From NCBI GenBank assembly GCA_023251075.1, contig JAHEZM010000024.1:1-51147 (forward strand): a DNA stretch of 51,147 nucleotides, in the 5' to 3' direction. Below the pieces are notes generated by a model. The model searched no databases. It had not been told where the DNA came from and saw only the letters and a list, made by a program, of their open reading frames with translations. This DNA comes from Flavobacteriales bacterium (lineage in GTDB: Bacteria; Bacteroidota; Bacteroidia; Flavobacteriales_C; GCA-002722245). Both the position numbers and the translations under genes were made by a program. This document shows, piece after piece, positions 1 through 8,495 of the stretch (positions within the stretch are counted from its first letter, which is position 1; every line of letters begins with the position of its first letter).

Positions 1-99
1 TATCTTGATGAAATGGCCTTCAAGTATAACCACAGAAAAATAAAAGATAAAGGGTTTAATATCCTCTTGAAAAGAATGGTAGATATGAATTTGCCTTAA
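1..99 (+). CDS. IS1595/ISXO2-type transposase, C-terminal fragment
   Basis: The frame is open from base 1 to a TAA at 97-99 and encodes 32 residues beginning YLDEMAFKYNHRK. This matches the conserved C-terminal end of ISXO2-like (IS1595 family) DDE transposases, where a [YH]LDEF-x-[FW]-[KR]-[YF]-N-R motif is followed by a short helix and the stop. The rest of the gene lies outside the window, so it is not possible to say whether the element is intact. A small palindrome (GGGT at 103-106 and ACCC at 111-114) and a CCGAG/CTCGG hairpin at about 116-139 follow the stop and could be the element end, but this is a guess. The call rests on one short motif. Confidence 0.6.
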   Translation, partial: YLDEMAFKYNHRKIKDKGFNILLKRMVDMNLP

Positions 100-168
100 T
101 ATGGGTCATTACCCTCCGAGAGGGAATCCCACACTCGGAAGTACAAACCTGAAAAATGAGAAAAAAAA

Positions 169-1107
169 TTATTTGATAATCTCCATCGCCACTCTAAATC
201 CTCTATCTTCTGAAGTAGCATTAGTAGAATCGTAAGTTTGACAAACAAAATTTTGTAAATAATAACCGGTGTCTTTCCAACCTCCGCCTTTGGTGATTCC
301 TTTTTCTGCCACGTATTCTTCAACGTTGCCAGCGAGATTGTATATATTGAAATGGTTGGGAGAATAGGTTAATGTAGGATAGACGTAATCAACATATGAC
401 CCTACAATATCGCCATTTATTATATATACATGTTTATATGTATGATTAATAGTCGTTTTTTCTTTTTCCATTTTAATATTTTCTTGTTCAATAATTTTAA
501 AAGTTGCTTGATATTCACCTTTTTTATTCATCAATTTTCCATTTTTAAATGGAAATTGTGCTTCAACTCTCCCCTTTGCAGCATAAGTCCATTGATTCAG
601 TTTGGGGAGTTTAAAAACCACATTCTTGTATTTTCTTTTTTCAGTGCTCATATATTTTTTCGTAAGCCATTCGCAATAATCTTTTGCTTGTTCATAGCTT
701 ACACCAACTACAGGGTAATTGTTATAAGCAGGGTGACGGAAATACCACTGAATGTATTCCTCATTGTATGCTAATTCATCTCTCCAGATAAGAGTGTCGG
801 GAAGAAATTTTTTGTAAAGTTCGCCACTGTCTTTTGCGATTGCGTTTACGAATTCTCGGTATTCTAAATTCGTCACTTCATGATTGGAAAGATAAAAACT
901 ATCGATATATATTTTAGGACAAACTATCGTTATGTGACATCCTGTAGAAGGTTTGCATAAACTGTCATTATCCATCATTCCCCCCGGTATCAAACACATA
1001 CTCTTCTCAATATTCTTATAATAAAAGGGATCTTCTTTTTCCTTTTTAGAAAAAGAAATAAATAGCAAAGCCGAAGCAAAAATGAGTAATGCTAATCTCA
1101 TATCCAT
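169..1107 (-). CDS. Formylglycine-generating-enzyme-fold (SUMF1) exported protein
   Basis: The protein has the FGE-sulfatase/SUMF1 fold signature in order: an N-terminal NHEVTNLEYREF block, PVVGVSYEQAKDYCEWL in the middle, FKLPKLNQWTYAAKG, then YNLAGNVEEYV, KGGGW and a final RGFRVAM. In Bacteroidota this fold is used by gliding/T9SS proteins GldJ and GldK as well as by many lipoproteins without catalytic role. A hydrophobic export segment (LALLIFASALLFISF) starts right after the chosen ATG. There is no lipobox cysteine, so a lipoprotein is not supported. The frame also opens at an upstream TTG (1128), but ATG at 1107 places the signal peptide at the N-terminus. It is the last gene of the minus-strand run and follows yitT closely. 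The specific function is unknown. Confidence 0.75.
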   Translation of the reverse strand: MDMRLALLIFASALLFISFSKKEKEDPFYYKNIEKSMCLIPGGMMDNDSLCKPSTGCHITIVCPKIYIDSFYLSNHEVTNLEYREFVNAIAKDSGELYKKFLPDTLIWRDELAYNEEYIQWYFRHPAYNNYPVVGVSYEQAKDYCEWLTKKYMSTEKRKYKNVVFKLPKLNQWTYAAKGRVEAQFPFKNGKLMNKKGEYQATFKIIEQENIKMEKEKTTINHTYKHVYIINGDIVGSYVDYVYPTLTYSPNHFNIYNLAGNVEEYVAEKGITKGGGWKDTGYYLQNFVCQTYDSTNATSEDRGFRVAMEIIK

Positions 1108-1141
1108 TTGTTTTTTGGTATAATGCAATTTTCCAGAAATG

Positions 1142-2116
1142 TTACTTAATTGCCCTCTTCTTGATCATTCCTCCCTTTATGTCTTTCACGCCTGTGGTGA
1201 CCATGAAAGCATTTGGATCAATTTCATCGATTTCTTTCCTTAAGCGCGCCATTTCCAAGCGAGTGATGATGGTATATACGATGGTGTAGCTGCGTGGTGG
1301 TCCGCTCGTATTGTAGCCTCCGCTGCCCTGATATAAAGTAACCCCTCTTCCCATTTGGTTGATCAACATAGCGCGAATTTCTTCGTGTTTGGCGGAAATG
1401 ATAGTTACGCCTAAATATTCTTCCATTCCTTCCACAATAAAATCAACGGTTTTGGAAGCAATAAAATAAGTGAGCATAGAGTAGAGGGCGTATTCAATTT
1501 TAAGCACGTAAGCAGCCACCAAAAAAATAACTACGTTGAAAAGGATAATGACATCGCCAATAGTTAAACCAATTTTACGACTCAAATAAATAGCTAAAAT
1601 TTCTGTGCCATCCAGCACTGCACCACCTCTCATAGACAAGCCAATTCCTGCTCCCAAAAAAAATCCGCCAAAAACAGAAACCAACAATTTATCTTTTGTG
1701 ATTTCAGGAAAATCAACAGTGGCAAGTACTATCGCTAAACCCACAATGGAAGTGATACTGCGAATAGCAAATCTTTTCCCTACTTGTGTAAAGGCCAAAA
1801 GAATAAATGGAATATTGATAAAAATTAAAAACCACGACAATGAAATTCCTGTTTTTGCTTTTAGTAAAAGTGAAATTCCGGTAACCCCTCCATCAATAAA
1901 TTTACTGGGCAATAAAAAACTTTCTAAGCCAAAGGCTGCTGCGAAAATTCCCATGGAGATTAATAAAAAACCTTTGATGATATAAGTGATAGAAACTACA
2001 CGATGCAATGCTTGTTTCTTAACATCGAAATCTGCTGTGTTCCCTGATCTTCGCTTGATTTTTTTTACCAACCGCGCCGACTCCCTAACTATAACTCTCT
2101 GTAAAAAAGGCAACAT
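1142..2116 (-). CDS. YitT family membrane protein
   Basis: The 324-residue protein has about five hydrophobic segments between residues 45 and 215 (for example FLLISMGIFAAAFGLESFLLP, then WFLIFINIPFILLA). The YitT signature GGVTGISLLL and the motif RGGAVLDGTEILA are present. A C-terminal soluble DUF2179-type domain (about residues 230-320) contains GRGVTLYQGSGGY and VTTGVKDIKGG. YitT proteins are inner membrane proteins whose transport or sensing function is poorly defined. The N-terminal cytoplasmic stretch of about 45 basic residues is longer than in Bacillus members. It starts 4 nt after the stop of the upstream ompA-like gene, so it is likely co-transcribed with it. Confidence 0.88.
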   Translation of the reverse strand: MLPFLQRVIVRESARLVKKIKRRSGNTADFDVKKQALHRVVSITYIIKGFLLISMGIFAAAFGLESFLLPSKFIDGGVTGISLLLKAKTGISLSWFLIFINIPFILLAFTQVGKRFAIRSITSIVGLAIVLATVDFPEITKDKLLVSVFGGFFLGAGIGLSMRGGAVLDGTEILAIYLSRKIGLTIGDVIILFNVVIFLVAAYVLKIEYALYSMLTYFIASKTVDFIVEGMEEYLGVTIISAKHEEIRAMLINQMGRGVTLYQGSGGYNTSGPPRSYTIVYTIITRLEMARLRKEIDEIDPNAFMVTTGVKDIKGGMIKKRAIK

Positions 2117-2120
2117 AATT

Positions 2121-2969
2121 TTAAAGTATCAAAATCTCCACTCGTCGGTTCACTTTCATTTCCATCTCTGTTTTTGCTTTTGGAAAAATCATTTGAGTAT
2201 TGCCAAAACCTTTGTAGCTCAATCGACTCGCATCGATGCCATTTTTAATGAGGTAATCGTAAATTGCTTTGGCTCTTCCTTCCGATAATTTTTGATTGTT
2301 CTCCGAATTTTTTTCTCCAGGATCGTTCACATGTCCGTCGATTTCAATAGTCAAATTCGGATTGTTTTTTAACAGATAAGCCAAACTTGCCAACTCTGTT
2401 TTAGATCTGCTGATTAACGAGGTTGAATTGGCTTGAAAGAGAATATTGTTCAACACCAATTTGTCGCCTTTCTTGTATTTTTTTTGGTACCATTTTAGTT
2501 TTTGTTCTTTAGCGTAAGCCAGAATATCATCGGTGATACGAGTATCGATTTGAATACTATCGCAATCGGTTTTCATACCCACCACATAACGTTGTTTGTG
2601 TTTCAATTGAATTCTGTGGTTGCGTGAACAGGATTCGCAAAAACATTGTCCGTTAGAAATCTCCTCCGTTGATAAAACCCTATCATAAGTGGTGATTCCA
2701 GCTTTCGGAATAATAGAATCTTTGGCAGAGCAAAAATTGTTGTATTCGTAAAAATCGTATTCAATATGACAAGCAGAATCTACCATGAAGCGAGTGTCAT
2801 AAAAAGAAGTATCTACATCAAACCAATAATATTGCATCACATTGGGAGTGCAAGGTATAGGTTCTTCTGCCAGTATTTTTAAGGGTTTTAATTGAGCACA
2901 CGGAACTTTTTGTGCAGGCAATAGCAAAGCACAAAAAACAAAAATGAATATGGAAAATAAAGCTCTCAT
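2121..2969 (-). CDS. OmpA-family outer membrane protein, paralogue 1
   Basis: A signal peptide (residues 1-19, ending LLPAQ) is followed by a unique N-terminal domain and a C-terminal OmpA peptidoglycan-binding domain (about residues 170-282). The OmpA domain shows ILFQANSTSL, IEIDGHVND, LSEGRAKAIYDYL and the terminal NRRVEI. The N-terminal domain holds several cysteines, including a CxCxxC cluster at residues 109, 111 and 114, which is also present in the next gene upstream. The two genes are clearly tandem paralogues: same length class, same GNTQMIFP and NRRVEI endings. The product presumably links the outer membrane to peptidoglycan in the periplasm. What the cysteine-rich domain binds is not known. 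Confidence 0.85.
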   Translation of the reverse strand: MRALFSIFIFVFCALLLPAQKVPCAQLKPLKILAEEPIPCTPNVMQYYWFDVDTSFYDTRFMVDSACHIEYDFYEYNNFCSAKDSIIPKAGITTYDRVLSTEEISNGQCFCESCSRNHRIQLKHKQRYVVGMKTDCDSIQIDTRITDDILAYAKEQKLKWYQKKYKKGDKLVLNNILFQANSTSLISRSKTELASLAYLLKNNPNLTIEIDGHVNDPGEKNSENNQKLSEGRAKAIYDYLIKNGIDASRLSYKGFGNTQMIFPKAKTEMEMKVNRRVEILIL

Positions 2970-3014
2970 GTGTTGTTGGCTAATATAAGAAAATTAAGAC
3001 GAAGAAGGCGAGAT

Positions 3015-3959
3015 TTACTTCGCAATAATCACAATCTCTACTCGTCTATTTGCTTCTGCTTCAGGTTCGTTGGTGGGAGCTGGAAAAATCATTTGTGTAT
3101 TTCCAAAACCTTTGGTATTCATACGTCTTCCGTTGATTCCTTTTTTCATTAAGAACATGTAAACGGCATGACAACGATCTTCTGATAAGGTTTGATAATA
3201 ATTGTTGTTAGGAATTCCGGGGCCGTTCACGTGTCCGTTGATGCTAATTTTTACCGTTGGATTTTTAACTAAAAATTGAGCTAATCCGTTCAATTCTTCT
3301 ACACCGCTATAATTTAAAAAATCAGCTTTTTCGGCAACAAATCGAACATGTTTTAAAATATAAACTTGTCCGGAATCTAAGTTCTTCACATCATCAGTAA
3401 AACTAAAACTGGTTTTCTTTTCGGGAACAATGACACTGTCTTTTGTAGGTGGAGTAATTTTTGGCGCTTGATTAATGATTGATAGATCAACAGTAGCATT
3501 TCCCTCAATATGCAATAGGTAGTAAGAGTTCACACGCACTTTAATTTCTTTATTGGAAGGATAGAATTTTTTCAAGCACGATTCGCACAAACATCGTCCA
3601 CTATTTTTTGCTTCTTCTAACATAGCAGGAGTAATAGTTTCGCTTTGTTCATTGGTCAATAAAATTTTTGCTTTCCCTTCAGTAATATCAGAACAAGAAT
3701 TTGATTTTTCATACAAATGATAATGAAAATCAGGATTGTTTTTTGTATTAAAATCCAATTGCAATTTATCGCCTAGCGCTTTAAAATAATACCATCCAGC
3801 AGTTAATGAAGTGCTATTAAAATCAATGATTTTAGGCGATGAACAAGAATTTTGAGAGAAAGAGTTTAAACCACAAAAAACAAAAAGCAAGATGAAAATG
3901 CGAGTGCATTTTTTTCCGGAAGGAAAAATACTTGCGATTTTTTTTTTGTAGTTTATCAT
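3015..3959 (-). CDS. OmpA-family outer membrane protein, paralogue 2
   Basis: The 314-residue protein starts with a basic stretch, then a hydrophobic signal segment (IFILLFVFCGLNSFSQ, about residues 21-36). The C-terminal OmpA domain (about 205-314) contains ISINGHVNGPG, LSEDRCHAVYMFL, GFGNTQMIFP and NRRVEI. It carries the same CxCxxC cluster as its neighbour (cysteines 123, 125, 128) and a similar upstream cysteine (C89) in an ENS/NNFCS context. Its ATG is one base from the stop of the methionine synthase C-terminal gene, so it is almost certainly translated from the same transcript. This places a cell-envelope protein under the SAM riboswitch unless there is an unseen internal promoter. Confidence 0.85.
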   Translation of the reverse strand: MINYKKKIASIFPSGKKCTRIFILLFVFCGLNSFSQNSCSSPKIIDFNSTSLTAGWYYFKALGDKLQLDFNTKNNPDFHYHLYEKSNSCSDITEGKAKILLTNEQSETITPAMLEEAKNSGRCLCESCLKKFYPSNKEIKVRVNSYYLLHIEGNATVDLSIINQAPKITPPTKDSVIVPEKKTSFSFTDDVKNLDSGQVYILKHVRFVAEKADFLNYSGVEELNGLAQFLVKNPTVKISINGHVNGPGIPNNNYYQTLSEDRCHAVYMFLMKKGINGRRMNTKGFGNTQMIFPAPTNEPEAEANRRVEIVIIAK

Positions 3960-3960
3960 A

Positions 3961-6681
3961 CTAATAATTTAAGTTGGGCGACAACCATTTTTCAATGTAA
4001 GCAATCGATTGTTTTTTACGTTTGGCATAGCTTTCCACCTGATCTCTTTCGATTCTTCCTATCCCAAAATATTTACTTTGATGATGTGCAAAATACCAAC
4101 CGCTTACAGAGGATGCAGGATACATTGCTAAACTATCGGTTAATGCAATACCTGCATTTTTTTCTGCATCTAATAATTTAAAGAGGGTATGTTTTTCGGT
4201 GTGGTCGGGACAAGCAGGATAGCCTGGTGCCGGACGAATTCCTTTGTATTCCTCTTTGATTAAATCGTCGTTGCACAATTGTTCTGTGGCAGCGTATCCC
4301 CAAATTTGTTTACGTACTTTTTCGTGCATCAATTCAGTAAATGCTTCGGCTAATCTGTCGGCTAAAGCTTTTATTAAAATGCTATTGAAATCATCGTGGT
4401 CTTTTTCAAAACGTTCGATGTGTTCTTCAATTCCCAATCCGGTTGTTACTGCAAAACCGCCCATATAATCTTTCAATCCTGTTTCTTTGGGGGCAACGAA
4501 ATCGGCTAAAGACATGTTGTGCTCGCCTCCTGCTTTTTTGCTTTGCTGACGAATCATGTGAAATTTATCGAGCACTGTTGTTCTGCTTTCGTCGGTGTAC
4601 AATTCAATATCATCACCTACTGCGTTAGCAGGCCAGATACCAATTACCGCTTTATTTTTCAACCACTTTTCTCTCACGAGTTGTTGCAACATTTTTTGAG
4701 CATCACTAAATAATTCCTTTGCTTGAGCACCTACTACTTCGTCTTCTAAAATTCTAGGGAACTTACCATGCAATTCCCAGGTTTGAAAGAAGGGTGTCCA
4801 ATCTATATAAGGCACAATTTCCTCTAACGTTACATCTTCGATCACTTTTATTCCCACAAATTTTGGTTTGTGAATGTCTTCAGCTTTCCATTCAATAGGA
4901 AATTTATTGGCTTGTGCATCTTCTAAAGAGATAGTATCTTTTTGTGCTTTTTTCTTCGCGTGATTTTCTCTCATGCGAATATATTCCTGCTGAATATCTT
5001 CTACATATTTTTGTTTACCATCGCCCAACAATGAATTGGCAACGGTTACAGCGCGTGATGCATCGAGCACGTGCACCGCTTGTCCGTTGGTGTAATTCTG
5101 TTCAATTTTTACAGCAGTATGTAATTTAGAAGTAGTCGCACCACCAATCAATAAAGGAATAGAGAATCCTTCACGTTGCATTTCTTTAGCCACATAAACC
5201 ATTTCGTCTAATGACGGAGTGATTAATCCGCTTAAGCCAATAATATCTACATCGTGTTTTTTTGCTTCCGCTAAAATTTTATCACAGGAAACCATCACAC
5301 CGATATCGATGATCTCGTAGTTGTTACAGGCCAATACAACACCCACAATATTTTTTCCGATATCGTGTACGTCGCCTTTCACTGTAGCCATTAATATTTT
5401 ACCTTGTTTCTTGGCTGCTTCCGATTTATCGGCTTCTAAGAAAGGAAGTAGATACGCCACTGCTTTTTTCATCACACGCGCACTTTTTACCACCTGAGGC
5501 AAGAACATTTTACCGCTTCCGAATAAATCTCCTACTACATTCATACCGTCCATTAAGGGACCTTCGATGATATGTAACGGACGCTTGTAATTGTGTCGGG
5601 CTTCTTCTACATCTATCTCTACGAAATCGGCAATACCTTTTACCAATGCATGTTCCAAACGTTTTTCTACCGTGTCGCTTCTCCATGCATCGTCGGCTTT
5701 TTTCTCTTTGGCTCCACCTTTTACCGATTCGGCAAATTCCATCAAACGTTCTGTGGCATCGTCTCTTCTATCGAGTAAAACATCTTCAACACGTTCCAAT
5801 AAATCTTTATTGATATCGTCGTACACTTCAATCATGGCAGGATTAACGATACCCATATCCATACCTTCATTGATGGCGTGATACAAGAAGGCCGAGTGCA
5901 TCGCTTCACGCACCGGATTGTTACCGCGGAACGAGAACGATACGTTACTTACACCACCGCTAACGTGCGCTGCCGGCAGGTTTTCGCGCACCCAACGTGT
6001 AGCTTTAAAGAAGTCGATGGCATTTTTTCTATGCTCATCCATCCCTGTTGCTACCGGAAAAATATTTAAGTCGAAGATGATATCTTGCGGCGCAAATTTT
6101 ACTTTGGGCCCCACTAAAATATCGTATGATCGCTGTACAATTTCTACTCTACGTTCGTAGTTGTCGGCTTGTCCCACTTCATCAAAAGCCATTACAATTA
6201 CTGCTCCGCCGTATTTTTTAATTTGTTTGGCTTCCCAAATGAAACGTTCTTCACCCGCTTTTAGAGAGATGGAGTTGACGATACATTTTCCCTGCACACA
6301 CTTCAAACCTTCTTCAATGATCTCCCATTTAGAGGAGTCGATCATGATAGGCACTTTAGAAATATCGGGTTCGGCTGCAATCAAATTCAAAAAGCGTTTC
6401 ATACTTTCTACACCATCGATCATCCCTTCATCCATGTTGATATCGATAACTTGCGCACCACCTTCTACCTGGTCGCGGGCAACGGTTAACGCTTCATCAA
6501 ATTTTTCTTCTTTGATGAGACGCAAGAAAGCTTTAGAACCGGTAACGTTGGTACGTTCACCGATGTTTACAAAAAGCAGATCAGGTGTAACCACCAAAGG
6601 TTCTAATCCGCTCAAACGTAGAGGTGGATAGTTGTGCCATTTGTATTGGTATTTGCCTTTGTAATCGGGATGGATGGACAT
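3961..6681 (-). CDS. metH: Methionine synthase, C-terminal part (folate-, B12- and AdoMet-binding modules)
   Basis: This 906-residue protein is the second part of cobalamin-dependent methionine synthase. In order it has the methyltetrahydrofolate (pterin) domain (about 1-330; [23 protein letters not shown]), the B12 cap (about 340-420; [19 protein letters not shown]), the B12-binding domain with the cobalt-ligand motif [11 protein letters not shown] (about 430-440) and [11 protein letters not shown], and the reactivation domain with [15 protein letters not shown] and SGWYFAH. It lacks the homocysteine-binding module, which is encoded separately at 7245-8264. Split metH genes are common in Bacteroidota. 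The two parts are normally adjacent, but here a GxxExxY cassette sits between them. No metF is seen nearby. Confidence 0.96.
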   Translation of the reverse strand: MSIHPDYKGKYQYKWHNYPPLRLSGLEPLVVTPDLLFVNIGERTNVTGSKAFLRLIKEEKFDEALTVARDQVEGGAQVIDINMDEGMIDGVESMKRFLNLIAAEPDISKVPIMIDSSKWEIIEEGLKCVQGKCIVNSISLKAGEERFIWEAKQIKKYGGAVIVMAFDEVGQADNYERRVEIVQRSYDILVGPKVKFAPQDIIFDLNIFPVATGMDEHRKNAIDFFKATRWVRENLPAAHVSGGVSNVSFSFRGNNPVREAMHSAFLYHAINEGMDMGIVNPAMIEVYDDINKDLLERVEDVLLDRRDDATERLMEFAESVKGGAKEKKADDAWRSDTVEKRLEHALVKGIADFVEIDVEEARHNYKRPLHIIEGPLMDGMNVVGDLFGSGKMFLPQVVKSARVMKKAVAYLLPFLEADKSEAAKKQGKILMATVKGDVHDIGKNIVGVVLACNNYEIIDIGVMVSCDKILAEAKKHDVDIIGLSGLITPSLDEMVYVAKEMQREGFSIPLLIGGATTSKLHTAVKIEQNYTNGQAVHVLDASRAVTVANSLLGDGKQKYVEDIQQEYIRMRENHAKKKAQKDTISLEDAQANKFPIEWKAEDIHKPKFVGIKVIEDVTLEEIVPYIDWTPFFQTWELHGKFPRILEDEVVGAQAKELFSDAQKMLQQLVREKWLKNKAVIGIWPANAVGDDIELYTDESRTTVLDKFHMIRQQSKKAGGEHNMSLADFVAPKETGLKDYMGGFAVTTGLGIEEHIERFEKDHDDFNSILIKALADRLAEAFTELMHEKVRKQIWGYAATEQLCNDDLIKEEYKGIRPAPGYPACPDHTEKHTLFKLLDAEKNAGIALTDSLAMYPASSVSGWYFAHHQSKYFGIGRIERDQVESYAKRKKQSIAYIEKWLSPNLNY

Positions 6682-6698
6682 ATGTTTACTTTTTTATT

Positions 6699-6725
6699 TT
6701 TTAACCACAGAGACACAGAGGTCAC
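6699..6725 (+). repeat. Left inverted repeat of the GxxExxY cassette
   Basis: This 27-bp arm has the core ACCACAGAGACACAGAG and pairs with 7217-7243, with a single mismatch (G at 6721 against the A-type base of the other arm). Degenerate copies of the CACAGAG unit follow at 6724-6730 and 6752-6787. Confidence 0.85.
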
Positions 6726-6809
6726 GGAGGTTGTATTTGTTATTTTTTTGTTCGCAGAGGCACTTTGTTTAACAGAGGTCACAGAGGGTAGGACTCGAAA
6801 TGATTACTG

Positions 6810-7205
6810 TTAAGCAGGAGTAGCTACTGGGGTATTTATTATTCTTTTAATTCCTTGTTTTAGTAATGCGACATTAAAGTTTATTATTAATCCAAGTTTA
6901 CAGTTACTAAGTTTTAAATAAGTTAAGGTCTGAGCCAAATGAACATCATTCAATTCATCGACGGCTTTTAACTCTACAATTAGTTTATTTTCAACGATCA
7001 AATCAATTCTCAATCCGCTTTCCAATTCAATTCCATCATAGCGTATTGGTAACATGAATTCTTTATGTGTTGACAGACCAGATTTTTTTAATTCATAAAA
7101 TAAACATTCGTGATAGACTTTCTCGAGCAATCCTGGGCCTAGGGCTCTGTGAACTCTAATTGCGCAAGCAATCACCTCTGTGGCTATTTTATTTTCTTCG
7201 TCCAT
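6810..7205 (-). CDS. GxxExxY protein (PD-(D/E)XK-like family)
   Basis: The 131-residue protein carries the family signature GLLEKVY (G25, E28, Y31) and the conserved region RIDLIVENKLIVELKAV (about residues 66-82), followed by HLAQTLTYLKL. The E-x-K inside the latter resembles a PD-(D/E)XK nuclease core, and the family is often placed in that clan. The biochemical function is unknown. The family is found scattered in environmental genomes. The gene interrupts the metH operon on the same strand and fills a cassette flanked by CACAGAG inverted repeats. It may be transcribed from the upstream SAM-riboswitch promoter. Confidence 0.9.
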   Translation of the reverse strand: MDEENKIATEVIACAIRVHRALGPGLLEKVYHECLFYELKKSGLSTHKEFMLPIRYDGIELESGLRIDLIVENKLIVELKAVDELNDVHLAQTLTYLKLSNCKLGLIINFNVALLKQGIKRIINTPVATPA

Positions 7206-7216
7206 TTATAATCTCT

Positions 7217-7243
7217 GTGATCTCTGTGTCTCTGTGGTTAAAA
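7217..7243 (-). repeat. Right inverted repeat of the GxxExxY cassette
   Basis: This arm reads CTCTGTGTCTCTGTGGTT on the plus strand and is the reverse complement of 6699-6725 with one mismatch. It ends one base before the stop codon of the N-terminal methionine synthase gene (7245-7247), so the insertion falls exactly in the intergenic space. Confidence 0.85.
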
Positions 7244-7244
7244 T

Positions 7245-8264
7245 TTACACTACCTCAGCATTCAACTGAATTACTTTTCGTGGTTTGTACTGCGCGGCAA
7301 TTTCTGCAATGGCCTTAATATGCGCAGGGGTGGTACCGCAACAACCACCAATGATATTCATTAAGCCTTTATCTAAAAACTCTTTGATTTGCTTTTGCAT
7401 GTCGGATGGAGATTCATCATATTCCCCCATTTCATTAGGTAAACCCGCATTCGGATGTGCACTGATTCCGAAAGGAGTGTTGGCTGACAATACTTCCAAA
7501 TACGGTCTCATCATACTGGCTCCTAAAGCGCAGTTGAATCCAACGCTCAATAAATCCATGTGAGAAACCGATGCTAAAAATGCTTCTGCTGTTTGTCCCG
7601 ATAGTGTTCTTCCCGATGCATCGGTAATGGTACCAGAGATCATCACCGGAAGATTGGTTCCTAATGCTTCCTGCACTTCACTAATGGCAAACATTGCTGC
7701 CTTTGCATTTAATGTATCAAAGATGGTTTCTACTAATAAAATATCTACTCCGCCTTCTATTAATGCTTTTACTTGTTCGCTGTAAGCATTTACCAATTGA
7801 TCGAAAGTAACTGCTCTATACCCAGGGTCGTTCACATCGGGCGACATAGACGCTGTTCTATTTGTGGGACCGATAGAACCTGCTACATAGCGTGGTTTAT
7901 TAGGATTTTTAAGCGTGAATTCATCGCAAGCTTCTTTGGCAATTTTGGCCGATTGGAAGTTGATATCGTATACTGCATGTTCCAATTTATAATCGGCTTG
8001 GGCAATCCATGTACCACTAAAAGTATTGGTTTCCAGAATATCGGCACCTGCTTCTAAATACTGGCAATGAATTTCCTTTAATACATCGGGACGCGATATG
8101 CCCACCAAGTCATTATTCCCTTTTAAGGAATGCGGATGATCTTTAAATTTTTCACCACGAAAATCTTCTTCGGTCAATTGATAGGTTTGTATCAAACTTC
8201 CCATAGCACCATCAAGAACAAGAATGCGTTCTTTCAGTACTTCTCTTACGTCTGGTTTATTCAT
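7245..8264 (-). CDS. metH: Methionine synthase, N-terminal homocysteine-binding module
   Basis: The protein is a homocysteine S-methyltransferase domain of 339 residues, matching the first module of MetH. It starts with [14 protein letters not shown]. The three zinc-binding cysteines are present: one in GFNCALGA (about residue 244) and two in [11 protein letters not shown] (about 309-310). The frame also opens 7 codons earlier (8285), but that start lies in the T-run of the intrinsic terminator, so ATG at 8264 is chosen. The gene is the first of the run and is directly controlled by the SAM-I riboswitch at 8357-8456. It works with the C-terminal protein encoded at 3961-6681 to make methionine from homocysteine. 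Confidence 0.95.
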   Translation of the reverse strand: MNKPDVREVLKERILVLDGAMGSLIQTYQLTEEDFRGEKFKDHPHSLKGNNDLVGISRPDVLKEIHCQYLEAGADILETNTFSGTWIAQADYKLEHAVYDINFQSAKIAKEACDEFTLKNPNKPRYVAGSIGPTNRTASMSPDVNDPGYRAVTFDQLVNAYSEQVKALIEGGVDILLVETIFDTLNAKAAMFAISEVQEALGTNLPVMISGTITDASGRTLSGQTAEAFLASVSHMDLLSVGFNCALGASMMRPYLEVLSANTPFGISAHPNAGLPNEMGEYDESPSDMQKQIKEFLDKGLMNIIGGCCGTTPAHIKAIAEIAAQYKPRKVIQLNAEVV

Positions 8265-8283
8265 AATCTTAAAGTATAAAAAC

Positions 8284-8315
8284 AAAAAAGCCCTTCCTGA
8301 ATCTCAAGAAGGGCT
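8284..8315 (-). terminator. Intrinsic terminator of the SAM riboswitch
   Basis: Read on the minus strand, AGCCCTTC (8315-8308) pairs with GAAGGGCT (8296-8289). The stem can extend by four more pairs to a 3-nt loop, and it is followed by a run of six T (8289-8284). It lies between the riboswitch aptamer and the metH start codon, which is the arrangement expected for transcription control of an S-box riboswitch. Confidence 0.9.
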
Positions 8316-8356
8316 GTATAAGTTAATGCGATAAATCTTTTTAAAATTTACTGTAT

Positions 8357-8456
8357 CTTATTTTGCCCTTTGCAGGGTTGGATTTAGCACCTGTTCCAAT
8401 TAAGGAGTGGTTGCCAAGACATCGTAGGGCCAAATCCCTCCGTCTTTCTTAATAAG
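8357..8456 (-). promoter_or_regulatory. SAM-I (S-box) riboswitch aptamer
   Basis: The minus strand reads CTTATTAAGA, then GGAGGGATTTGGCCCTACGA, TCTTGGCAACC, GGTGCTAAATCC and finally AAAATAAG. These match the S-box landmarks: P1 strands at both ends (CTTATT with AATAAG), the AAGA kink-turn start, the GGAGGGA-TGGCCC P2/P3 segment, the conserved GGCAACC and the GGTGCTAAATCC of P3/P4. The aptamer is followed by an intrinsic terminator and the first methionine synthase gene. SAM binding should favour termination and switch off methionine synthesis. The distance from aptamer to terminator leaves about 40 nt for an anti-terminator. Confidence 0.95.
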
Positions 8457-8479
8457 TATAGTGTAAAAGAACGATGACG

Positions 8480-8487
8480 CAAATGTA
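8480..8487 (-). promoter_or_regulatory. Promoter -10 box (TACATTTG) of the riboswitch transcript
   Basis: The minus strand has TACATTTG, an exact fit to the Bacteroidota -10 consensus TAnnTTTG. It lies 8 nt downstream of the stop of the previous gene and about 23 nt upstream of the riboswitch P1, so transcription would start near 8474. No clear -33 element was recognised. Confidence 0.65.
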
Positions 8488-8495
8488 ATGAATTT

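Larger units (their letters stand above)
6699..7243. mobile_element. Inverted-repeat cassette carrying a GxxExxY gene
   Basis: A 545-bp unit lies between the two methionine synthase genes. Its ends are inverted repeats: 6699-6725 and the reverse complement of 7217-7243 agree at 26 of 27 positions, built on the core ACCACAGAGACACAGAG. Weaker matches to the CACAGAG unit continue inward (6726-6735, 6752-6787 and 7208-7216). The only gene inside is the GxxExxY gene. The pattern suggests that the gene and its repeats were inserted as a unit into the metH operon. There is no transposase inside, and no obvious target-site duplication was found by eye, so the mechanism is unknown. Confidence 0.65.

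Noticed and set aside
430-774. Open frames antisense to known genes (for example 430-774 and 1605-1985 on the plus strand)
   Set aside because: They lie opposite well-supported genes, have low-complexity composition and no recognisable domains.
6699-6790. Repeated CACAGAG units as a possible CRISPR or tandem-repeat array
   Set aside because: The units are short, irregularly spaced and without spacers of constant length; they are better explained as arms of the inverted-repeat cassette.
8265-8285. Longer start for the N-terminal methionine synthase gene
   Set aside because: It would initiate within the terminator T run and add seven residues not found in the family.
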